Of a stretch of 64,000 bases of DNA, positions 57,836 to 64,000 are shown one piece after another (position 1 is the first letter of the stretch; every line of letters starts with the position of its first letter). The position numbers and the translations under genes are program-made. This DNA is from Pyrinomonadaceae bacterium (lineage in GTDB: Bacteria; Acidobacteriota; Blastocatellia; Pyrinomonadales; Pyrinomonadaceae). The stretch spans positions 7,501 through 71,500 of the forward strand of contig JABARP010000019.1 in NCBI GenBank assembly GCA_019186825.1. The letters are read 5' to 3'. The notes beneath the pieces were generated by a model. It did no database searches. It had not been told where the DNA came from and worked only from the letters and a program-made list of their open reading frames with translations.

Positions 57836-58213
57836 CTATTTAGCTTTTTTCGCCGGAGCCTTCTTTGCTGCCGGTTTCTTAGCCGCTGGCTTTTTTGCTG
57901 CAGCTTTTTTAGCCGGAGCGGCCTTCTTTGCCGTAGCTTTCTTTGCTGCAGGTTTAGCCGCCTTCTTAGCAGTCGAAGCCTTCTTTGCAGGAGCCTTCTT
58001 TGCCGCCGGTTTCTTCGCCGCCGCTTTCTTAGCCGGTGCCGAAGCCTTCTTTGCAGCAGCTTTCTTAGGAGCTGCTTTCTTCGCCGCCGGTTTCTTAGCA
58101 GCGGGTTTTTTGGCTGCCGGTTTCTTGGCGGCCGTTGCCATTTTAGCCGTCGAAGCGGTAGCTTTCACTGCCGCTTTTTTGGCCGGTTTCTTAGCTTTTT
58201 TGGTAGTTGCCAT
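57836..58213 (-). CDS. Histone H1-like Lys/Ala/Pro-rich DNA-binding protein
   Basis: ATG 58213 has GGAG 7-8 bp upstream and gives 125 residues; the frame to 58354 has no site. The protein is nearly all Lys, Ala and Pro in AAKKPAAKK-type repeats, as in the C-terminal tails of H1 and bacterial Hc1/Hc2-like proteins. It should bind and compact DNA non-specifically. Repeat copy number is likely to vary between strains. Confidence 0.85.
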   Translation of the reverse strand: MATTKKAKKPAKKAAVKATASTAKMATAAKKPAAKKPAAKKPAAKKAAPKKAAAKKASAPAKKAAAKKPAAKKAPAKKASTAKKAAKPAAKKATAKKAAPAKKAAAKKPAAKKPAAKKAPAKKAK

Positions 58214-58365
58214 TTTTTTCTCCAATGTTTTTCTTTTTCCGGGATAAGTAATTACAGTCAGATCAAAACGAGTTTCGAAACACCTCGTGTTTTGATATCC
58301 GCATTCCCAACGCGACACGTGTCTTAGCCGGCCGCGTCGATCGCAACGGATCACAAGGCATTGCG

Positions 58366-58563
58366 CTAAACCTTTATCTCCGTCTGTAATTTTTCAAACC
58401 AACAGTTCGTACAGAACTGTCGAGATTCTCTTCCACGCTCATCGTTTAGATGAGTCTTGAAAATTCTCTCGGCGATGATCCTTTCGTCTCTGTCGAGTTC
58501 TTTCCAAGTTTTCAATTTAGCAATCGAACATCGCGGACAAGTTTCTTGGTGCGCCAAATTCAT
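58366..58563 (-). CDS. Small protein with two CxxC pairs
   Basis: A 65-residue protein with CPRC near residue 9 and CTNC near residue 52, a likely zinc knuckle. It lies 150 bp upstream of the H1-like gene on the same strand. No ribosome-binding site is evident. No family recognised. Confidence 0.55.
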   Translation of the reverse strand: MNLAHQETCPRCSIAKLKTWKELDRDERIIAERIFKTHLNDERGRESRQFCTNCWFEKLQTEIKV

Positions 58564-58572
58564 TGCTATAAT
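58543..58572 (+). promoter_or_regulatory. Promoter of the M14 peptidase gene
   Basis: TTCTTG (58543-58548), 18 bp, TATAAT (58567-58572) with an extended TGC just before, 52 bp upstream of the ATG at 58624. Confidence 0.6.
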
Positions 58573-58623
58573 TTCACGCGGTTAAAAACCACAAAAGATT
58601 CTATCAGAAAAATTGAAAAGTAA

Positions 58624-61464
58624 ATGAAAAAATCTACACAACTTTTTTTTATTTTTATATTTTTTTTCGCGGTGCAATTTTCGTTTGCGCAGACTGAAAG
58701 ACAATTTGATTTCTATGCGCGCGGAAATTATCGCGCGGGTATTCCTCGCCCGTCCGAGATTCTTCGCTTCGATGTCGGTACTTTTCACACCACCTATGCT
58801 CAGATGGAATCTGTTATAACTGCGATCGCGAAGGCTGCACCCGATCGTGTGCGCGTATTCGACATAGGAGAAACGAATGAGCATCGCATGCAGCACATCG
58901 TTGCGATATCGTCGCCCGAGAACCTCGCATCGCTTGATCGCATCAAAGCTGATAACGCGCTCCTTACCGATCCACGAACTACATCACGCGCAGAAGCGAA
59001 CGCGATCGCGGAAAAGAATCCTGCGTTCGTATGGCTTGCCTATACGATCCACGGCAATGAATCGGCGTCCTTCGAAGCAATGATGCAGGTGATGTATCAG
59101 CTCGCAGCGTCCGAGGAACCGGCAACGCTCGACATCTTAAAAAACTGTGTAACCCTTATAATTACAGGGGAAAACCCAGATGGGCATGAGCGATTTGTCT
59201 CCTGGTACAACTCGGTCGCCGTCGGTGATCCGAATCCATTTGCACTCGAACATCGCGAACCGTGGACAGTCCAGGGGCGCTTCAGCCACTATCGTTTTGA
59301 TCTGAATCGCGACGCTCTCGTCACCTCGCAAAAAGAATCGCAGAACTTGCAGCGCGCATTTCTAGAATGGAATCCTCAAGTGTCTGCCGACCATCATGGA
59401 CAACCATCGCAATATTTTTTCCCGCCGGATGCTCTTCCAATAAATCCGAACCTTCCTGAGCCTTCTTTTTCAAAATGGAATGAGATCTACGGACGAGCAA
59501 ATGCGGCGGCGTTCGATCGCAACAAATGGGACTACTACGTACGTGATGTTTTCGATGCGTTCTATCCCGGATATTGGGATATGTATCCATCGTTGAATGG
59601 CGCGATCGGGATGACCTACGAAACTGATGGTGGCGGAACGAAAGGTTTGCGTTATAGACGAGATGATGGAACGATCGCAACTCTTCGTTCAGCGATCGCG
59701 AAACATTTTGTCGCTTCGATGACGACTCTGGAGACAACAGCAAGACACAAATCTGAGCGCATTCGAGATTACTATTCCTTCCGCGCCGATGCGATGAAGA
59801 ATTATGCTTCATCAAAAATGAAGCGCATAGTGATCCTTCCGGACAAGGATCGTGTGAAGTCGGCGGAGTTGATCGAAGCGTTGACTCGCGCACGTATCGA
59901 GGTCAAGCAAGCTGACAAAGCGTTCTCCTCCGCAGCGGCACATTCTTATATGGAAAAGGGTACTGCAGCGGAGCGGCGAACTTTCCCGGCGGGAAGTTAC
60001 GTCGTCGATCTTGATCAACCACAACGGATCCTCGCGAAATCGATCCTTGAACCTGACACACCCCAGGACAAGGCTTTCGTCGATGACAATCTCGGCCGTT
60101 TCAAGCGCAATCAGATGAAAGGCAAACGGCAGGCGAAGGAAGATTTCGGATTCTACGACATAACGGCCTGGTCGCTGCCGTTGGCATTCGGCCTTGAGGC
60201 ATATTGGACGGAAGATGGCGGCAATACGCCTAGCCAACTCGTCAATACAAGCTCACTGGCCGCCGCAAAAGTAGGCTCATTCCCGGGACGTGCGGAAATT
60301 TCCTACATTATTCCGTATCAGACCGATTCAACGCCGGCCATGATCATCCGGCTCTTGCAGAACGGTGTACGCGTCAATGTAGCTTCAAAGACGCTCAACG
60401 CCGGCGGACGGAACTGGCCTGCCGGGACATTCGTCATTCGCGTTTCGCGCAATGATGAAAGCATGCACAACAAGGTCGAGCTGGTTGCAAAGGAAATGGG
60501 TGTAAATGTGACGCCCATCAATTCGGGATTTGCCGACGAAGGTGATACGAGCGTCGGGGGTGAATCTGTTGTATCGCTCAAAGCTCCGAAGATCGTTGTT
60601 GCTGCAGACGATGGGGTTGATCAAACTTCGTTCGGCTCGATCTGGTGGACGCTCGATCGTTATGGCATAAAATTCACTGCGATGTCGATCCGCTCGATCA
60701 GGAACGGCGGCTTGAGCGACTACAGCGTTCTTATTCTTCCCGACGGTTCTCCGGGACAGTTGATGAGCCAGTTCGGACCGTCGGGCGTTTCTACCCTAAA
60801 GGACTGGGTTTCGAACGGCGGAACCGTAATTACTGTTCGCGGTTCATCAGTTTTCGCAACGCTCAAGGATGTCAACCTCACATCGTCGCGTCTTGTTGGA
60901 AGCGCTGATGATGAGAAAAAAGATGCACCGAGCTCTGCTCCGCAATCGGCATCGTCACCTGTCGCTTCGTCAGCGGGTACCGACAAGCCTAAACCGGAGT
61001 CGAACGCGAAACCAACGGCCGAAACGATGAAGAACGATCTGGACGATCGAATTCCCGGCCTGTTGCCGCCTATCGTCTCCCCATCGGCGGATTCGAACAA
61101 GATCCCTGTTCCGCTCCCTGGTTCCATAATGCGTGCGACGGTCGATCGTACGGCATATCTTAATTATGGTGTGGATCAGGATGAACTCCCGGTGCTCCTA
61201 GCGGGTGGATACTTTTTCCGCTACTCGAAAGAGGGCACAAACGCGATCGTCTTTGACGCTCATCCGAAAGCGCCGCTCACTATTTCCGGATTTGTCTGGC
61301 CCGGCAACACAGAACGTCTACTGGCCGGTACCTCGTATGTGATCGATGAGCCGCACGGCGGCGGACACGCTATACTATTTGCCGAAGAACCTTTTTTCCG
61401 AGGTATCTTCCGTAGCACGACACGCCAATTCTTTAATGCGGTCGTTTTCAATGGAGCTTTTTGA
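58624..61464 (+). CDS. Secreted M14-family zinc carboxypeptidase-like protein
   Basis: A protein of 946 residues with a signal peptide ending FSFAQ. The M14 domain occupies about residues 45-380: first zinc ligands in THGNE-like IHGNES, the substrate Arg in DLNRDA, the His ligand in SADHHGQPS and the catalytic Glu in MTYETDGGG. The C-terminal half has no catalytic motif; it includes a class I glutamine-amidotransferase-like alpha/beta region (VLILPDGSPGQLM) and a Ser/Pro/Lys linker near residue 780. It probably degrades peptides outside the cytoplasm. It overlaps the next gene (TGATG). Confidence 0.88.
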   Translation: MKKSTQLFFIFIFFFAVQFSFAQTERQFDFYARGNYRAGIPRPSEILRFDVGTFHTTYAQMESVITAIAKAAPDRVRVFDIGETNEHRMQHIVAISSPENLASLDRIKADNALLTDPRTTSRAEANAIAEKNPAFVWLAYTIHGNESASFEAMMQVMYQLAASEEPATLDILKNCVTLIITGENPDGHERFVSWYNSVAVGDPNPFALEHREPWTVQGRFSHYRFDLNRDALVTSQKESQNLQRAFLEWNPQVSADHHGQPSQYFFPPDALPINPNLPEPSFSKWNEIYGRANAAAFDRNKWDYYVRDVFDAFYPGYWDMYPSLNGAIGMTYETDGGGTKGLRYRRDDGTIATLRSAIAKHFVASMTTLETTARHKSERIRDYYSFRADAMKNYASSKMKRIVILPDKDRVKSAELIEALTRARIEVKQADKAFSSAAAHSYMEKGTAAERRTFPAGSYVVDLDQPQRILAKSILEPDTPQDKAFVDDNLGRFKRNQMKGKRQAKEDFGFYDITAWSLPLAFGLEAYWTEDGGNTPSQLVNTSSLAAAKVGSFPGRAEISYIIPYQTDSTPAMIIRLLQNGVRVNVASKTLNAGGRNWPAGTFVIRVSRNDESMHNKVELVAKEMGVNVTPINSGFADEGDTSVGGESVVSLKAPKIVVAADDGVDQTSFGSIWWTLDRYGIKFTAMSIRSIRNGGLSDYSVLILPDGSPGQLMSQFGPSGVSTLKDWVSNGGTVITVRGSSVFATLKDVNLTSSRLVGSADDEKKDAPSSAPQSASSPVASSAGTDKPKPESNAKPTAETMKNDLDDRIPGLLPPIVSPSADSNKIPVPLPGSIMRATVDRTAYLNYGVDQDELPVLLAGGYFFRYSKEGTNAIVFDAHPKAPLTISGFVWPGNTERLLAGTSYVIDEPHGGGHAILFAEEPFFRGIFRSTTRQFFNAVVFNGAF

Positions 61465-61949
61465 TGTTCACCATTAAGGCCGGCTACAGCAACGACATTG
61501 AGATCCGCTCGAGTATCGAGCAGGTGCGTGAATTTTTCCTAGACCTTACGAATTTTGCCGAGCTGATGCCTGGCGTCGTCAATGTGCATACGGACTCAAA
61601 GGGCCTCGCACATTGGAAGATCCAAACCGAGATCCCCGTTGTGGGCCAGATCCTTCAAAACTTCACTCTCGAACTGGCAGAACATACTGCGGACCGTGTT
61701 GAATGGTTACCGATACGCAGTGAGGCCCAGAATTTCCTGCGGTACTCCGCAGATTTTCTAGAGAAAGCGAAGAACGTAACGCTTGTCCATTTCTCTCAGA
61801 TGGTCGAACTACGTCGCCGCTCTGCCCGCGACCTCCACATGCTTGCGGGGCTTGCGGGTGAAGCGATCATTTCAAAAGAGATGACAAAACGCGTAACCGA
61901 AATGATCCGCATATTTATCGACAAAGCGAAACACAAGCTTGAAAAGTGA
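61464..61949 (+). CDS. SRPBCC-family protein (polyketide cyclase/START-like)
   Basis: A protein of 161 residues. The ATG at 61464 shares a base with the upstream TGA, so translation is coupled. IEIRSSIEQVREFFLDLTNFAELMPGV and a long C-terminal helix mark the START-like fold. Ligand unknown; the coupling to the peptidase is unexplained. Confidence 0.82.
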   Translation: MFTIKAGYSNDIEIRSSIEQVREFFLDLTNFAELMPGVVNVHTDSKGLAHWKIQTEIPVVGQILQNFTLELAEHTADRVEWLPIRSEAQNFLRYSADFLEKAKNVTLVHFSQMVELRRRSARDLHMLAGLAGEAIISKEMTKRVTEMIRIFIDKAKHKLEK

Positions 61950-61958
61950 GTATCCGTT

Positions 61959-62708
61959 CTAGGTGACGGCACCGCCGTCCAGGATCACGACCTCGCCGTT
62001 CATAAAGCTATTCCTATCGCTTGTCATAAATGCAGCGAATTCGGCGAGTTCATTCGGGCGGCCAAGACGGCCCTTTGATACCCAGAACTCATGTATGTGT
62101 AGGAGCCGTTCGGGGAGTGTGTTTCCAAGGTCGGTGTCGTAGATGCCTGCCGCAATCGCATTTACCGAGATGCCGAAATTTGCAGCTTCTCGCGACAGAC
62201 ATTTTGTAAAACCGATCATCGCCGACTTTGACGTAGCGTAATGAACTGAGGTAGGGAGGCTGCGAATAGCACCTACCGAGGTTATGTTGAGGATCGCACC
62301 CTCGCGTGCACGGATCATCTGCTTGTAAAACGGCTTAGTTACAGCGAAAAGGCTGCCGACGTTCGTGTCGACGACCCAATCCCAGCTCTTATCCGTCGTT
62401 GTCGCAAAATTATCCGATTTGTTGACCGCCGCATTATTCACGAGGACGTTAAGCGGTCCCCATTTGTCTAAGATCTCCTTGGAAACGCGTTTCATTCCTA
62501 CGCGGTCAGTAACCGACACCTTAAAGCTCATAGCCCGTCGGCCGTGGGCTTCGATCTTGCTGACAACTTCAGCCGCAAGATCGTCTCGCGAATTGAAATT
62601 AAATGCGACATCAGCGCCTTCGCGAGCAAAAACTTCGCAGATCGCCGCCCCAATTCCGCGAGTTCCGCCAGAGACGAACGCACGTTTTCCTTCAAGTAAC
62701 AGACTCAA
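61959..62708 (-). CDS. Short-chain dehydrogenase/reductase (FabG-like)
   Basis: A protein of 249 residues. The NADP(H) motif SGGTRGIGAAI, NNAAVNK, and catalytic YATSK with Ser in TSVGAIRS are all present. FabG or a sugar/steroid SDR are possible; it is not near the fab operon. It is convergent with the SRPBCC gene. Confidence 0.88.
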   Translation of the reverse strand: MSLLLEGKRAFVSGGTRGIGAAICEVFAREGADVAFNFNSRDDLAAEVVSKIEAHGRRAMSFKVSVTDRVGMKRVSKEILDKWGPLNVLVNNAAVNKSDNFATTTDKSWDWVVDTNVGSLFAVTKPFYKQMIRAREGAILNITSVGAIRSLPTSVHYATSKSAMIGFTKCLSREAANFGISVNAIAAGIYDTDLGNTLPERLLHIHEFWVSKGRLGRPNELAEFAAFMTSDRNSFMNGEVVILDGGAVT

Positions 62709-62816
62709 ATGTGTGATCTCCGTAAAATGACAAGGTTAAATAAATCCGAAAGTTCGGGCAAGTCGGCAAAGCAGATTGGCTTCGAGTAAGGCCGGATCAA
62801 GGCCAAGAAACGCGTA

Positions 62817-63995
62817 TTATGCCGCAATTTGACGCGAGGCTGCGTTCTGCGGCAGCAATGAATAGATCTCAGTAATTATTCGCTCCGTCGAATCCGGTAG
62901 GGCAAGTTCGGCAGCGGCGGCCTTCATCTTTGCATAGTTTGCACGGTCTGCAGCAAGATCTCGCACTGTCGTAACAATATCACGACTATTCTTAAGCAGT
63001 ATGGCCGCCCCACGTTCCGCCATCAGGCGAGCGGTACCGGCTTCCTGAGGCATTGGAGGCGTAGTAGCATCCGCAATGATCGGCAAACGACACGCGAGAG
63101 CCTCGAACGTTGTGAGGCCACCGAGTTTCGAGACCATCACATTCGCTGACTGCATCAATTTCTCGATCTCGTCGGAATATCCAATTACTTTTACCGGAAA
63201 CTTCGCAGACCGGGCGAGGGCTTCGGCTTCTTCGCGAAGTTCCTGATTCTTGCCCGCCAAAAAGATCGCTTGAACATCGAGGTCGCCACGAACCAATTCA
63301 CGGAAGATCGTTGGAATGTTGCCGCCGCCGATCCAACCCGCATTTACAAAGACGGTGAATCTATCAGGATCGAGGCCGAATGCCCGGCGTGCCGTCTGGG
63401 CATCTGCTTCTTCGACCTCACGAAATTTCGGATGCACAGGCATCCCAGATATTTTGATCTTTTCTGAAGGTACACCGTAATCGATCAGTTGCCGCCTTGC
63501 ATCATCGTTTGCGACCAAGTAGAGCGTTACTTCGTCGCATGCCCATCCCTTCCAAAAACCATAACAAGGGTCGGTGACGACCGTAACGAGTGGAATTTGC
63601 TCCGAGAGTTTTAATTCTTTCAGGACCTTGGCAAAAAAGTGCTGCGTCAATGGATGGACGCTCACGACAATGTGCGGACACCATTTCTCGAATATGTCGC
63701 TCGTGTATTTAAAGCATTTGCGGTGCAGGAAGCTGCTCTTTTCGGGCCGTATCTTGTTGACGGTCCAGTAGAGGTACTTCATCCAATGCTGCTTGTTCTG
63801 AAGGATCCAGTTATATACATTTACCAGCCGCTCAGTGATCCGATGCGAATCCTCGATCGCCCTTATCGTGCGGACAGCAACGCTGTCCCCATGCCAAAAC
63901 TTCTGAAGTCCATCCGAAATGGTCTTAGCCGCCGAGCGGTGGCCGCCGCCCGTATCGGAAGAGATGATCAGAATTTTAGGTGTAGTTTGCGGCAT
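62817..63995 (-). CDS. MGDG-synthase-like glycosyltransferase (GT28 type)
   Basis: A protein of 392 residues. IISSDTGGGHRSAA and the following helical region match the MGDG synthase N-terminal domain; FVNAGWIGGGN and KLGGLTTFEALACRLPII (the sugar-nucleotide site) complete a GT-B fold. Such enzymes add a sugar from UDP-sugar to diacylglycerol or related lipids. The ATG at 63995 fits the family start although the frame remains open to the right edge. No signal peptide. Confidence 0.88.
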   Translation of the reverse strand: MPQTTPKILIISSDTGGGHRSAAKTISDGLQKFWHGDSVAVRTIRAIEDSHRITERLVNVYNWILQNKQHWMKYLYWTVNKIRPEKSSFLHRKCFKYTSDIFEKWCPHIVVSVHPLTQHFFAKVLKELKLSEQIPLVTVVTDPCYGFWKGWACDEVTLYLVANDDARRQLIDYGVPSEKIKISGMPVHPKFREVEEADAQTARRAFGLDPDRFTVFVNAGWIGGGNIPTIFRELVRGDLDVQAIFLAGKNQELREEAEALARSAKFPVKVIGYSDEIEKLMQSANVMVSKLGGLTTFEALACRLPIIADATTPPMPQEAGTARLMAERGAAILLKNSRDIVTTVRDLAADRANYAKMKAAAAELALPDSTERIITEIYSLLPQNAASRQIAA

Positions 63996-64000
63996 CGAAT

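Noticed and set aside
57831..58247. 138-codon plus-strand frame of Phe/Ala/Gly that looks like a membrane protein
   Set aside because: It is the exact antisense of the Lys/Ala/Pro repeats of the H1-like protein, which has a ribosome-binding site and sensible composition.

Overview
The window reads as chromosomal DNA of an Acidobacteriota bacterium, most likely class Blastocatellia (Pyrinomonadales-like). This is inferred from gene content: a VWFA-related protein of the acidobacterial type, an Oar-like TonB receptor with a carboxypeptidase-regulatory domain, a secreted FG-GAP/VCBS repeat protein, KDO (Gram-negative lipopolysaccharide) genes, moderately high GC and dense housekeeping genes. I see no rRNA, tRNA, prophage, insertion sequence or CRISPR array.

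Layout. 1-8 kb: the 3' end of a methyltransferase, then a minus-strand KDO operon (kdsB, small membrane protein, pyrG, kdsA, pseudo-M1 peptidase-like protein, secreted protein, kdsC) in which CTP synthase supplies the CTP used by KdsB. 8-17 kb: CPBP protease, FecR-like protein, GAF/PP2C phosphatase, ImmA/IrrE-like protein, an orphan nuoI, a DUF4190-type membrane protein, ndk, a lipase-like protein and a class III aminotransferase. 17-26 kb: YyaL-type protein, two paralogous Asn/Ala-rich lipoproteins, a beta-CASP RNase-like protein, an unusual membrane protein ending in two ExbD-like domains, and two MacB-like permeases. 26-32 kb: sucD, a 1-kb repeat island, an ArsR-SRPBCC-VOC operon, and a DUF6660-like protein plus TonB receptor pair. 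32-41 kb: etfA, a VCBS protein, etfB and the fatty-acid operon DUF177-rpmF-fabH-fabD-acpP-fabF. 40-48 kb: pyrimidine genes (pyrD, pyrR, pyrB, pyrC) interrupted by a large Oar-like receptor. 48.4-48.6 kb: an AT tract followed by a 75-bp duplicated array of DnaA-box-like sequences, a candidate replication origin or DnaA-binding locus. 48.6-64 kb: mostly plus-strand genes: terC, a secreted protein, rluA (minus), a sigma-54-activator-like protein coupled to glnE, a VWA protein, a histone H1-like protein, an M14 peptidase, an SDR and an MGDG-synthase-like glycosyltransferase.

How it fits together. The coherent pathways are KDO/LPS synthesis, pyrimidine nucleotide synthesis (pyrB, C, D, G, pyrR, ndk), type II fatty-acid synthesis with electron-transfer flavoprotein, and nitrogen control (glnE). 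The most unusual items are the DnaA-box array at 48.5 kb, the membrane/tandem-ExbD fusion at 22-23 kb, the GAFTGA-less enhancer-binding-protein homologue translationally coupled to glnE, the twin Asn/Ala-rich lipoprotein cassettes, and the repeat island at 27 kb. Many start codons were moved from the longest open frame to one with a ribosome-binding site; each case is stated in its entry.
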